Shown: positions 34,149-43,901, numbered from the stretch's first letter. The stretch: 64,000 nt of DNA from JAPYTY01 sp036338435 (GCA_036338435.1 JAYZCG010000009.1:1-64000), one strand, 5' to 3'. Made by a program: numbers and translations. The notes: generated by a model not told the origin, from the sequence alone.

Positions 34149-35807
34149 TTATTCAGATCTGCCGGAGTGAGTAGCCCCCCACTGGGCTCTTAGGGATTTC
34201 AATGTGTCCTTTTCCCCGACAGTAACCCTGGTATTCTTTAACTTCTCCTCCAGCCGACCATACTCACTAGCAGCAGCAAGCTGTGCTTCTTCATCCAAAT
34301 CGTCCGGCCACAACCCCATCGTATAACCATACCAAGGCTCTCGAGGTGTCAGCTCAGGAAGCCCCAATTCTTCCCAAATTGTCCTAGCCTGCTCCATGTA
34401 TTCTTTTTTTGGAAGGGAGAGGGGAGGAAAGTCCGCCTTACGAGTTGCATCGATCAGGAGGGAAGACTCCTGATGATCGTAGTAACTGGTAGGATGATTT
34501 GCCACCATGCCAATCGGAGTTGCTCCAAAGGGCCTATCTCCTACGATTTCGGTATCCTTGTGGGGCTGGGAACGATGAGTAATAGACCAAATAACCGCCA
34601 AAGGGTCGGCCGGATTAACATCTTCGTCCACGGCAACGATAAGTTTTCCCACTCTATCTCCATACTCCAACACTGCATGCATGGCTTCCCTTGGATCTTG
34701 TCGGGTCTTCTTCTTCATTCGTAGAACCACATAGGGACGCAGATTGACCAGTGGTTCCGTCAGGGAAACTTCTAAAACACTAGAGAAACCACGATTATGA
34801 AGGTAGCGGTGTATGAGAGTCGACATACCCATGGCCTTTATCTTGGAACTCTCACTCGGAGTGACCTGACTTATAATCGAAACCCAGATGGGGTTCTTTC
34901 TATGGGTCACACAGCTGAGCTCGAAGACTGGACTAAGAGTTCGCGGATCGACTACCCCCATCGATTCTCCAAAAGGGCCCTCCTCTTCTAAGTAAGTAGT
35001 GGGAATAACCCCCTCGAAAACGATTTCGGAGGTGGCTGGAACCTCCAAATCAACAGTCTGACACTTAACCAACTGAACGGGTTCACCCACTAATCCACCC
35101 GCTAGACTCATTTCATCCATGGAATGAGGTACCTTTTGGCAAGCTGCATAGGAGACCGAAGGGACGGTTCCGACGGCCACTGCAACTTCAAGAGGCTTGC
35201 CCATTTTCCGACACTTTTCCCAGTGCTGGGAGAGATCTTGGGGCGTACCGATCATGAGCCCACTCAGACCGGGACCACGGATTAAACCTCGGTAATTGCC
35301 CATGTTTCTTGCTCCTGTTTCGGGATCCTTGGTAATCCAATGTCCAGCGGTGATGTAAGGTCCATTATCAAAACCAGGAGTGGAAATAGGGATGGGAAAC
35401 TCGTTGAAACCGCCGTGACTGAGGAGATCTGGGCCACTATGAATCTCTTCCGTGGCCGGACCATCCCTAACGATCTCAGGCTCTATGGGGCTGTCCAAAG
35501 CACTCTTCCATCGATCAGCCATTTCTTCAGGCTTACATTGGACTCCTAAACAGTAGATGTCAGCTGATCCTGCCAGTCCACCCACCAAAACAGAACCCTT
35601 GTACTTTCTTTTTTGGGAATCTGTGACATTCTCAAAAAGAAAAGCCTTCCGATCCTCCTCCTCTAACCCTCTAAACTGCCATCGGACCAGGGGTTGAAGT
35701 TCTGTGTCTTTGTTAATCTCTCGATCAATACGGAAAAGTTTGTCCTTGTCTTCGAGTGCCTGAACAAATTCCCGTAGATCTTGGTAATAAGTCTTATTTG
35801 ATTTCAT
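34149..35807 (-). CDS. UbiD-family prenylated-FMN decarboxylase (second copy)
   Basis: A UbiD superfamily protein of about 552 aa. It has MSLAGGLVGEPVQLVKC, the EEGPFGESMGVVDPRT motif with a catalytic Glu, and AVDEDVNPADPLAVIW. It is longer than the copy at 15944 and only distantly similar, so it probably has a different acid substrate. The start at ATG 35807 (MKSNKTYYQDL) is preferred, but a GTG at 35858 would add 17 residues, and neither has a strong Shine-Dalgarno. It converges with the alpha/beta hydrolase gene. Confidence 0.83.
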   Translation of the reverse strand: MKSNKTYYQDLREFVQALEDKDKLFRIDREINKDTELQPLVRWQFRGLEEEDRKAFLFENVTDSQKRKYKGSVLVGGLAGSADIYCLGVQCKPEEMADRWKSALDSPIEPEIVRDGPATEEIHSGPDLLSHGGFNEFPIPISTPGFDNGPYITAGHWITKDPETGARNMGNYRGLIRGPGLSGLMIGTPQDLSQHWEKCRKMGKPLEVAVAVGTVPSVSYAACQKVPHSMDEMSLAGGLVGEPVQLVKCQTVDLEVPATSEIVFEGVIPTTYLEEEGPFGESMGVVDPRTLSPVFELSCVTHRKNPIWVSIISQVTPSESSKIKAMGMSTLIHRYLHNRGFSSVLEVSLTEPLVNLRPYVVLRMKKKTRQDPREAMHAVLEYGDRVGKLIVAVDEDVNPADPLAVIWSITHRSQPHKDTEIVGDRPFGATPIGMVANHPTSYYDHQESSLLIDATRKADFPPLSLPKKEYMEQARTIWEELGLPELTPREPWYGYTMGLWPDDLDEEAQLAAASEYGRLEEKLKNTRVTVGEKDTLKSLRAQWGATHSGRSE

Positions 35808-35999
35808 AATAGTCAGGATGTTTTCACCCACCTCAGTTGGCAAGTAGAACGTTTTCACGCCACCCGACGGTTTGCACGTTCCACATTGGGTTTAGGAAAC
35901 ATGGGAATTGAGTTTCTGCCGCTTGCGACACCTTCCTTTATGTTGTGTTTACTATTTTTCCACCTTAACCGTGGAACAGCCCACATGGATAGGTGTAAC

Positions 36000-37724
36000 T
36001 TAAAATGCACCAACAGCTTCATGGACCACTTCTCCACCTACTATGGTCATAAGAACACGGAGCTTGTCTAAATCCTCCTCAGGAAAAGTCAAATAATCAC
36101 CTCCTAGGACCACAAGATCGGCTAGCTTGCCCGGCTCGATGGAACCCAGAATGTCCTCCTCCCCGCTGTAAGCGGCGGCCCAAAGAGTGTACATGTAAAG
36201 GGCCTCTTCCCGACTGGCTTTCTCATCAGGATCCATCTGGCGGCCTTTGTCATCCTTCCGGGTTATCCACCTTTGCATGTTGTAAAGAGGTGCTGCGTAA
36301 CGACCACGGGTGTCGGCTTCTGCCGCTGGCCTGAGGCCTGCCTCTATCAGGGACTTGACCGGCTGCATCTTGTAGACCGCATCCATTCCATACATATGAA
36401 TTAACTTGTCGTTGTTAAAGAGAGCTTTAGAGTAGAGACTAGGAATGACGTCCATCGCTTTGATTTTTTCGTAGTGTTCAGGCTTCAGCATCATACCGTG
36501 ATCGATTCCAAAATGGCGACCGACCAAAGACCTCTCTCTATGTGCTTCTTCAAAGACCTCCAGCAATAGAGTGTTGCTCAAATCACCGCTACTGTGTAGC
36601 GAGGAAACCGACCACCCATAACGATTAGCCAATAGGATGCTTTGGCGGTCACTAGTAGCTAAATCACCGCTTTCTTCCCACTTGTTCATGCCGAAAGGTC
36701 CATAAGGATCTCCTGGAACCATGTTAATTTTGGCTTGAGAAGTTGCAGCTGAACCGTTCCCGGCAGTGCCATCCACCACTTGAACTGAGGTCCCAATGAT
36801 TTTGAACATGTCATTCCCGACGTCAGTTAGGTTGCCTAGCCTCTTCAGGTAGGCCTCAGCGAATCCATTCTGGCGCAAAAAGTGGTGAGCCACACGGACT
36901 CTCATGGTTAGTTCATCCCGCGTCATCAGGTCCCTAAAGACCGACACCGACAAACCGCCCGATCGCCCCATTAAAGTGGTCAATCCCATCTCATTGTGGA
37001 GTAGAAAGGTATTTTTTTGAGCTTCCAACAAAGATTCTACTTCCGGCCACGGCGCTAGTTCGAATGTTGGAACCCCAGCAGCAGCTCCTCTTAGTTGGCC
37101 TGTCATCTGACCTCTAGCGTCTCTTTCAATGCCGGGGGTATCGACTGGAACTCGTTTTAAAACAAGGCTGTTTGCTGCAATCTGATCATTTGAAGCTTCG
37201 ATCCAAAGCATATTCTTGGGAGCAATTTCATCGAGGAGAGTAACGTTTAACTCTTGTGTCACTACGTCGTTGCTTGGGCCGCTGAGGGCAATGACCTCAC
37301 CAGGTTGGGCGGCTTGCACACGGGTCCGTAATCCCTCAAGGGCTCCCTCAAGAGTTTCGTAATTGATCTCCGGTCCATCATTAGCCCTAGCCCCTGGGGG
37401 GCGAACCACCCAGGCAGAATGTAGATGGGTATCTATAAATCCGGGCACCACGCTTCGTCCCTCGAGATCAATGCTCCGAGTCTTGGGACCTGCCATAGCT
37501 CTAATCCTGGTACTACCTCCCGAAGCCAAAATTTTTCCGTCTCTAATAGCGACGGCCTCGACAATCGTGAACTGCTCGTCGGCTGTCAAAATCATGCCAT
37601 TGTAAAAGACTATATCGGCATACGCGATGACCTCGTCAGGAAGGTCTTGGACATTCTGAGCCTGTAGAGTACACACACACAATATGGACAACAGTGAGAG
37701 CAAAAAAAGACGATTCATTCTCAT
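36000..37724 (-). CDS. secreted amidohydrolase-3 family enzyme (paralogue A2)
   Basis: The ATG at 37724 has a GGAGG Shine-Dalgarno eight nt upstream and opens a signal peptide (MRMNRLFLLSLLSILCVCTLQAQ). Motifs mirror paralogue A1: ADIVFYNGMILTADEQFTI, DTHLHSAW, FGIDHGMML, GKLADLVVLGGDYLTFPE. Very similar DNA and protein stretches over the full length show that A1 and A2 came from one gene. Both keep the metal ligands and both should be active. Substrate unknown. It is 574 aa. Confidence 0.87.
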   Translation of the reverse strand: MRMNRLFLLSLLSILCVCTLQAQNVQDLPDEVIAYADIVFYNGMILTADEQFTIVEAVAIRDGKILASGGSTRIRAMAGPKTRSIDLEGRSVVPGFIDTHLHSAWVVRPPGARANDGPEINYETLEGALEGLRTRVQAAQPGEVIALSGPSNDVVTQELNVTLLDEIAPKNMLWIEASNDQIAANSLVLKRVPVDTPGIERDARGQMTGQLRGAAAGVPTFELAPWPEVESLLEAQKNTFLLHNEMGLTTLMGRSGGLSVSVFRDLMTRDELTMRVRVAHHFLRQNGFAEAYLKRLGNLTDVGNDMFKIIGTSVQVVDGTAGNGSAATSQAKINMVPGDPYGPFGMNKWEESGDLATSDRQSILLANRYGWSVSSLHSSGDLSNTLLLEVFEEAHRERSLVGRHFGIDHGMMLKPEHYEKIKAMDVIPSLYSKALFNNDKLIHMYGMDAVYKMQPVKSLIEAGLRPAAEADTRGRYAAPLYNMQRWITRKDDKGRQMDPDEKASREEALYMYTLWAAAYSGEEDILGSIEPGKLADLVVLGGDYLTFPEEDLDKLRVLMTIVGGEVVHEAVGAF

Positions 37725-37870
37725 AACGAATTCCTCCAAATCAATTTTAAAATATTTATCATATCGGTGAAAATAAATGGAAGACCCTGGCGAACCACAA
37801 ACACAAAATACAAAATGGACTTGCGGACTGAACCCCGGAATTTGAAGTTCTAAATTGTTGCTGCAAACCT

Positions 37871-39595
37871 CTAGCGCTCATATACAACCTTGCCCCCTAC
37901 AATCGTCAAATCTACTTCCAATTCGGATATTTGATCTTCTGATACGCTCATATAATCGCCATCCAACACTGCTAGATCGGCTAACTTGCCAACCTCGATG
38001 CTGCCCAGCTTTTTCTCATCTCCTACATAGGCCGCTGCCCAGATTGTTTTCATGCGTAGAGCATCCTGTCGGGAAACTTTTTGCTCCTTTCCCCAAATCC
38101 GATCAGATCCGTCAACACAACGACAGACAGCTTTCCCAACAGTCCATATGGGACGTCCCAGAGCTTCATCACCCATGTCAGCTTCCACGGTGGGGCGAAT
38201 ACCAAAGTCTAAGTACTTCTTGAGAGGTAACATCTCATTGACATAGTCCGCACCAAAAACCTCCCGATAGACTGAAGAGCCTTCCCCGTGCAAGTCACTA
38301 AAAACGTTTTTGAGGCTACTACTGGGAATTACTCCCAGTTGCCGGATGCGGGAGATATCCGCATCGTCAAGTTCCATCATGTGATCCATAGTAAATCGCT
38401 GATTCGAGCTCTTCACTATTTGATTCTCTTGTGCTTCTTCAATCAGATCTAGTATGGCTCGAACTGCGATATTGCCCTTTATATGGCTATTTGGAGTACT
38501 CCACCCGTAACGTAATGCTTCCAATATATCTCGACGTCTTTGTGGCCAGCCCGCAAGCGTATCTGTGGTAGCCGGTATTTTAGTTGTCCAGTGACCCATG
38601 GCTTCTTCCGATCCAGGAACTGCCATGCCACCGCCCGCCCCTGCAATACGGAACCAATCATCACCAATGTCACTTAGATTCCCGGTATTGGGGAAATTCA
38701 CAGGACCCGGAAACCCCACTCGCCAACGGACCGTCAAGCCACCTTGAAGCCAGATCTCACGCAACGAATTAAATTGGTCGACAGTGATGCGAGTTACTGC
38801 CATAGTTAGGCCCCAGCTGTTAACCAAGCCCATTATTTTCTTGTGCCAAAAAATCTTCTTTTCAACTGGCATCGTATTGATGATATGTTTGCCCAGTTCT
38901 ATAGCAGCACGATCAGAGATTAGAGTTGAGCCATCCGCAGGCATCCCTGGCATATCAGGGGAAATCGTGGCCCATTCCAAGGCTTTTGTGTTGACGATCA
39001 CTGGCCTTAATTGGGCAGCTGCCACAACTACCACCGGGTTTCGTGGAGCCACCGAATCGAGCTTATGACGGGTTACACTTCTAAGAATTCCAGCATTGCG
39101 AGCAGGAACTCGAACCAGGTCACCTGAACTTACAGCCTCTACAGCACGTTGTATATCCCGCAATGCCTCGTCGGGATCCTCCCAGAGTAAACCTAACAGT
39201 TCTACCTTCCCCTCCCACTGTACCCCGTTTTCCTCTAGCAACATGTGACGGAACACATAATCACCCAGGTGGTAATGAGTGTCTAGAAACCCAGGTACAA
39301 CTGTTTTCCCCTTGAGATCAATGATCTGAGTATTAGGACCCGACATTCTCAAGATCATAGAATCCTTGCCTACAGCTAGGAAGTGGCTATCTCGGATAGC
39401 CACTGCCTGCACTATCGAAAAATCGTCGTCTACGGTTAGGATCTTGCCATTCAACAATATGATTTCAGGATAGGACAAAATCTCAGGAGGAAGGTCCTCT
39501 AGAGATGTCCCAGGCAGAGAACTCTGGGCGTATCCAGCACAAAAAACGAGTGTAAAAACCCATGCCCCAAAAAGTTGAAATGCTATTCGGATCAT
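37871..39595 (-). CDS. secreted amidohydrolase-3 family enzyme
   Basis: The ATG follows a perfect GGAGGTGAT Shine-Dalgarno and a signal peptide (residues 1-23). The N-terminal beta domain (PEIILLNGKILTVDDDFSIVQAVAI), the metal motif DTHYHLGD, FTMDHMMELDD in the barrel and the end GKLADLAVLDGDYM identify the family. It diverges from the A1/A2 pair in the region after the first metal motif, so substrate choice probably differs. It lies 146 nt upstream of paralogue A2 on the same strand. Confidence 0.86.
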   Translation of the reverse strand: MIRIAFQLFGAWVFTLVFCAGYAQSSLPGTSLEDLPPEILSYPEIILLNGKILTVDDDFSIVQAVAIRDSHFLAVGKDSMILRMSGPNTQIIDLKGKTVVPGFLDTHYHLGDYVFRHMLLEENGVQWEGKVELLGLLWEDPDEALRDIQRAVEAVSSGDLVRVPARNAGILRSVTRHKLDSVAPRNPVVVVAAAQLRPVIVNTKALEWATISPDMPGMPADGSTLISDRAAIELGKHIINTMPVEKKIFWHKKIMGLVNSWGLTMAVTRITVDQFNSLREIWLQGGLTVRWRVGFPGPVNFPNTGNLSDIGDDWFRIAGAGGGMAVPGSEEAMGHWTTKIPATTDTLAGWPQRRRDILEALRYGWSTPNSHIKGNIAVRAILDLIEEAQENQIVKSSNQRFTMDHMMELDDADISRIRQLGVIPSSSLKNVFSDLHGEGSSVYREVFGADYVNEMLPLKKYLDFGIRPTVEADMGDEALGRPIWTVGKAVCRCVDGSDRIWGKEQKVSRQDALRMKTIWAAAYVGDEKKLGSIEVGKLADLAVLDGDYMSVSEDQISELEVDLTIVGGKVVYER

Positions 39596-39667
39596 GTATC
39601 ACCTCCAACACTTAAACACCGAGGGAGCAGACAGTTTAGATCTAACCACTACGTAGGTTGACTGCTT

Positions 39668-42085
39668 TTATGGATTTAAAAGCCCCCAGATGGCTTCCGA
39701 TGAAAAAGGCAAGTCCCTAGGCTTGACCCCGAATGGATGTAGGGCATCTTCGATGGCACTAGCAAGAGCTGCAGGAGATGGGATAGCCGCTCCTTCTCCC
39801 GCAGCTTTTTGCCCCAAAGCACTAAATGGAGAAGGCACCTGGTAGTGCTCAATTTCGACCTCAGGAATTTCCATGGTAGAAGCCTTCGAGCAATCGGTTA
39901 AAGTGAGCGTTAACAACTGCCCTTCGGAGTCATATACGAATCCTTCCCCTAGAGCAACTGAAATTCCATGGGCAACGGATCCGTAGATCTGCCCATCCAC
40001 TACCCCTGGATTGATGATAGTGCCATTGTCGCTCACAATAACATAACGGACAACCTGAGTACGGCCGGTCTCAATATCAACTTCCACCACAGCTGCATGG
40101 GCCGCTGCCGAAAAAGTGAATTGTGCACGTACGCGACCCTGTTTATCTGGCAACATAAAAGGCTCAGCGTGGGGGAACTTGTAGTAGTAAGTAGTTTCCA
40201 AACCTCCCTCTACATCTTCCGGTATATAAGATTGGTTCCCGTAGGCAAGTTTCCCCAACCTCTTTAAGGTTACATTCTGGTCAGCTGACTCTTTAGAGGA
40301 AACGAGGTCCCCCTCAATGGTCAACTCTTCGGGAACAGTCGAGAGTATATGAGAAGCGAGTTTTAAAATTTTTTCACGTAGTTGCAGAGAAGCACCATGA
40401 ACCGCCCCGATGTCATAAAGGTGGAAATTGTTCCCAGTGTTGGACGAGCCAACGCCCCAGGGCGATAGCCGACTATCCCAACTACTCACCACATTAATCT
40501 GTTCTGGAGAAACTCCTAAGGCTTCCGCCACTACTTGAGATGTAGTGGTTTCATGAAACTGGCCGCAACTAGGCGCACCCAAAACAACGGTTATAGTTCC
40601 ATTCCTCTCAAGTTTGAGGGTAGCGCCCTCCACTCCTCCTGCTCCCGGCATTTCCTTAGCATCCGGAAAGATAGCCATATCACGTGCCGCGTTTCTACCT
40701 CCTGGCTCTAACCCAACTACCACCCCAACACCTATGTATCGGCCTTCCTTTCTCGCCTTTGTCTGCCCAGCCTTCACTTTTTCAAACTCAACGTTCTTCA
40801 GGGCTCTCTTGAGCAATTCGGGATAATCACCACTATCGTATACATTCCCATTGGGCGCCTGATAGGGAAACTCGTCCGGCTGAACTAGGTTGACCAGTCG
40901 CACATCGGCAGGACTCATCCCTAGTTCCTCCGCTATACGATCCATTATGCGTTCCCAAATGAAACACATACTCGGCTTACCAATACCTCGATTAGGCACG
41001 ACTGGACACTTGTTGGTTACAACCGCTTGGCCTTCGAGACGCAAGCTTTTTACTTTGTATGTACTAAACAAATTATTCAGTTTGTTGGTGAAATGGATGG
41101 TCAACGTGCTAACCGAGCCACCCACATCGTCTATTTCCTGAATGCTCAACCCCAGCACAGTCCCGTCCTCTTTGATAGCTGCTTCCACATCGAATTCCAT
41201 CCCACATGACTGTCCTGCAGCTAGCATGTGCTCGCTACGATCTTCGATCCACTTAACAGGCCTACCGGTTTGCAGTGCCATCAGACTGGTTAATACGATG
41301 TACTTACGAATGAGATGGATCTTCTGACCAAAACCACCTCCAATATCTGGGATAACTACCCGATAGTCTTCCAAACTGAGTGCCTCTGACAGAGCGTCAT
41401 AGACAACCTCAGGATTTTGCCCATTACACCAAACATCCAACTGGTGACTGACGGCGTCAAAAGAAGCAAGGCAACCTAGAGGCTCCAGAGGAGTCGAACT
41501 ATAGCGATGAGTCTTCAGACTTTCCCGAACAAGCCGATCTGCTGATTGAAAAGCCTCCTCCACATCTCCATAAGAAACCCCTCCCTTCCAGGCAACATTA
41601 GAACCCAATTCCTCAAAAAGGAGAGGGGCCGAAGACTCCATTGCCTCGCGGGAATCCATCACTGTGGGGAGCGGTTCATACTCAACAGAAATGAGCTCCA
41701 GGGCATCCTCTGCGATGGAGCGACTTTGGGCAGCCAGCATCGCTATTGGCTCACCTAGGTAGCGGACTTTATCAATGGCTGTGGCATATTCAGTAACAGG
41801 CTTTCGCAGCCCTGCGGCATAGCGTCCCGGTTTAAATGGGCGAGTCTTCTGCTTAACTACATCAGGAGTAACAACGGCAACCACACCAGGTACTTCCAAC
41901 GCTTCCTGGGCATCTACTTTAAGAATGCGAGCATGGGGATATGTGCTACGAAGCACTATCCCGTGTAACATCCCCGGAAGAGTAAAATCGTCGGTAAATT
42001 GCCCGCGGCCACTGACGTGGCGAGGACCCTCTTTACTACGAATGGTTTTACCCAGATATTTGGTTTCAGTCACCCTTGCTCCCAC
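39668..42085 (-). CDS. molybdopterin-binding large subunit, xanthine dehydrogenase/CoxL family
   Basis: This 805-aa protein has the aldehyde oxidase hammerhead domain (about 1-130) and the molybdenum-cofactor domains. They include GGGFGQK, PNRGIGKP in the active-site loop, and the catalytic glutamate in AAGEGAAIPSP. True CO dehydrogenases have AYRCSFR (form I) or AYRGAGR (form II) in that loop, and neither is present. This is therefore a hydroxylase of another substrate. The GTG start lies 3 nt after the small-subunit stop, so they are co-translated. The FAD subunit normally found with these two is not present in the window. Confidence 0.88.
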   Translation of the reverse strand: MGARVTETKYLGKTIRSKEGPRHVSGRGQFTDDFTLPGMLHGIVLRSTYPHARILKVDAQEALEVPGVVAVVTPDVVKQKTRPFKPGRYAAGLRKPVTEYATAIDKVRYLGEPIAMLAAQSRSIAEDALELISVEYEPLPTVMDSREAMESSAPLLFEELGSNVAWKGGVSYGDVEEAFQSADRLVRESLKTHRYSSTPLEPLGCLASFDAVSHQLDVWCNGQNPEVVYDALSEALSLEDYRVVIPDIGGGFGQKIHLIRKYIVLTSLMALQTGRPVKWIEDRSEHMLAAGQSCGMEFDVEAAIKEDGTVLGLSIQEIDDVGGSVSTLTIHFTNKLNNLFSTYKVKSLRLEGQAVVTNKCPVVPNRGIGKPSMCFIWERIMDRIAEELGMSPADVRLVNLVQPDEFPYQAPNGNVYDSGDYPELLKRALKNVEFEKVKAGQTKARKEGRYIGVGVVVGLEPGGRNAARDMAIFPDAKEMPGAGGVEGATLKLERNGTITVVLGAPSCGQFHETTTSQVVAEALGVSPEQINVVSSWDSRLSPWGVGSSNTGNNFHLYDIGAVHGASLQLREKILKLASHILSTVPEELTIEGDLVSSKESADQNVTLKRLGKLAYGNQSYIPEDVEGGLETTYYYKFPHAEPFMLPDKQGRVRAQFTFSAAAHAAVVEVDIETGRTQVVRYVIVSDNGTIINPGVVDGQIYGSVAHGISVALGEGFVYDSEGQLLTLTLTDCSKASTMEIPEVEIEHYQVPSPFSALGQKAAGEGAAIPSPAALASAIEDALHPFGVKPRDLPFSSEAIWGLLNP

Positions 42086-42088
42086 ATG

Positions 42089-42562
42089 TCAGCCTTTTTT
42101 GTACTCCTTACCCGCAGCTGTCACAGCCTTGATTATTTGAGTATAACCCGTACACATACATAGGTTTCCTGCGAGTCCTTGCCTAATTTCCTTCTCGCTG
42201 GCATTAGGATTTTTGGTTAACAGATGGTGTCCGGCCAAAACCATTCCCGATGTGCAATAGCCGCATTGAAGAGCATAGTGCTCAACAAAGGCCTCCTGAA
42301 TCGGATGAAGTGTCCCCTCAGTTGCTAAGCCCTCAACAGTAACAATTTCTTTCTCGTGAACCCGCACAGCCAGAACCAGACATGACTTCACCAACTGCCC
42401 CTCAAGAAGTACAGAACAAGCACCACATTCTCCGACAATACACCCGATATGCGTTCCGGTAAGGCCCACCTGCTCACGAAGGAAAAAAGACAACAACATT
42501 CTTGGATCAACTTCTTCACGGTAGCGTTGTCCATTGATTGTCACACAAACTAGTTGCTTCAT
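42089..42562 (-). CDS. (2Fe-2S)-binding small subunit, xanthine dehydrogenase/CoxS family
   Basis: Two 2Fe-2S clusters are visible: the plant-ferredoxin motif GCIVGECGACSVLLEG with a later Cys (VKSCLV), and the helical domain QCGYCTSGM plus NLCMCTGY. The subunit carries electrons from the molybdenum site. I use the ATG at 42562 (MKQLVCVTING), which matches the usual family start. A GTG at 42583 is possible. It is 157 aa, normal. It is divergent from tatA. Confidence 0.88.
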   Translation of the reverse strand: MKQLVCVTINGQRYREEVDPRMLLSFFLREQVGLTGTHIGCIVGECGACSVLLEGQLVKSCLVLAVRVHEKEIVTVEGLATEGTLHPIQEAFVEHYALQCGYCTSGMVLAGHHLLTKNPNASEKEIRQGLAGNLCMCTGYTQIIKAVTAAGKEYKKG

Positions 42563-42693
42563 TCGGGGAGACTGTAGCTCCACTTGCCCCCAGTGTCAAT
42601 GCACCACAATTCATAGGCTTAAATAGCACGCCTCCAACAAGCTCCGTTACGTTGACTTGTCAAGCACTCGTGTCATACACTTGCCCGCTAGCG

Positions 42694-42924
42694 ATGTGGA
42701 ATCTAGGCTTTCCAGAGTTAATTGTTATTTTTGTTGTGGCCCTGGTTATTTTTGGCCCCCGAAAATTGCCTGAATTAGGCCGTTCTCTGGGCAAAAGTCT
42801 ATCTGAATTCAAAAGAGCCTCCAATGAGCTCAAACGGACCTGGGAGAGCGAAGTAGACGCCTTAGAACATGAAGTAAACACTCACAAAGAAGAGCTGACT
42901 AAGATCGAGGCAGACCTCGATTAG
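42694..42924 (+). CDS. tatA: TatA/TatB-type twin-arginine translocase subunit
   Basis: The start is placed at the ATG at 42694 (MWNLGFPELIVIF), deep inside a longer ORF, because this is where the family begins. A single transmembrane helix (8-20) ends in FGPRKLPELGRSLGKSL, the hinge and amphipathic helix of Tat proteins, and an acidic tail follows. It is 76 aa. The MWNLGFPEL start also suits TatB, and one protein may serve both roles. It is followed by tatC after 59 nt. Confidence 0.85.
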   Translation: MWNLGFPELIVIFVVALVIFGPRKLPELGRSLGKSLSEFKRASNELKRTWESEVDALEHEVNTHKEELTKIEADLD

Positions 42925-42983
42925 ACCGTGACCCCAGATATCTCTACTACAGGTTAGTCCAAACCCGTTTCCGATGACTGCTT

Positions 42984-43901
42984 ATGACAGACGGCACCAG
43001 CAAACCTCCTTCAACCGAACCGCCGGACACCGACACCCATTCGGTTAAAGATTCTCCCCCCGATCCCACGCCTTCGAATACCCCTCCACCTCACCCCCCC
43101 AGCAATATTGATCATGAAGACAACCTTGACGATGGGGAGAAAGAAATTGGAGGCACCATGACCTTCCTAGAACATCTGGACGAATTGCGCAAACGGGTCG
43201 TCCATAGCGCTTCGGCGGTTGCCATCGCTTTCATAGCGTGCTGGATCTTCAGAGAGGAAATTTTCAGAATTCTGGCAGTACCCATTGCCGATGTGATAGC
43301 TCCTGGTCAAGGAATTGAGGCAGGGATGAAAGAGCTGGTATTCCTGAGGCCTACGGAGCCCTTTTCCATCTGGATGAAAGTGTCTTTTGTCGGAGCAATT
43401 TTTGCAGCTTCCCCCTACATACTCCTCCAGGTTTGGTTCTTCATCGCACCCGGCTTGTACAGAAAAGAGAAGTCCTATGCTATTCCATTTCTAGTCTCCT
43501 CTACCGGACTCTTCATGGCGGGTGGAATTTTTGCCTACTATGTCATCCTGCCCACAGCTCTCTCATTCCTCATCAATCAGTTTGGTAGACTCTTCCGACC
43601 GATGGTAAGTGCCATCGAATTTTTTAACTTTGAAATGGTCATCCTGGTGGGTATGGGAGTGATTTTCCAACTGCCCGTCCTCATTGCTTTTCTCTCCCTT
43701 TTTGGGCTGGTGACACCAGGTTTCTTGTGGAGAAATTTCCGCTATGCTTTCCTAATAATACTCATAGTAGCTGCCGTGGCGTCACCGACGGCTGACATCC
43801 TCAATCTATTTATGTGGTGCGGCCCAATGGTGGTGCTATATCTTATGAGCATCGTCGTCTCGTGGTTCTTCCAACGAAGGAGATCACGGGAAAAACCCTA
43901 A
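42984..43901 (+). CDS. tatC: twin-arginine translocase subunit TatC
   Basis: Six transmembrane segments and the TatC signature FLEHLDELRKRVV identify the core translocase that recognises RR signal peptides. The long ORF adds a 58-residue Pro/Asp-rich hydrophilic N-terminus before the usual first residues (MTFLEHL). That internal ATG (43158) has GGAGG four nt before it, so a shorter product is possible. The long form lacks a Shine-Dalgarno, but similar acidic extensions occur in other acidobacterial TatC proteins as I recall. It converges with the parvulin gene. Confidence 0.92.
   Translation: MTDGTSKPPSTEPPDTDTHSVKDSPPDPTPSNTPPPHPPSNIDHEDNLDDGEKEIGGTMTFLEHLDELRKRVVHSASAVAIAFIACWIFREEIFRILAVPIADVIAPGQGIEAGMKELVFLRPTEPFSIWMKVSFVGAIFAASPYILLQVWFFIAPGLYRKEKSYAIPFLVSSTGLFMAGGIFAYYVILPTALSFLINQFGRLFRPMVSAIEFFNFEMVILVGMGVIFQLPVLIAFLSLFGLVTPGFLWRNFRYAFLIILIVAAVASPTADILNLFMWCGPMVVLYLMSIVVSWFFQRRRSREKP

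Noticed and set aside
39668..42562. Aerobic CO dehydrogenase (CoxSL)
   Set aside because: The active-site loop is PNRGIGKP, not AYRCSFR or AYRGAGR, and no coxM or maturation genes adjoin.
42538..42693. 128-aa TatA with an N-terminal extension
   Set aside because: The extra 52 residues lie over the divergent coxS start region. TatA proteins begin directly before the membrane helix, at 42694.
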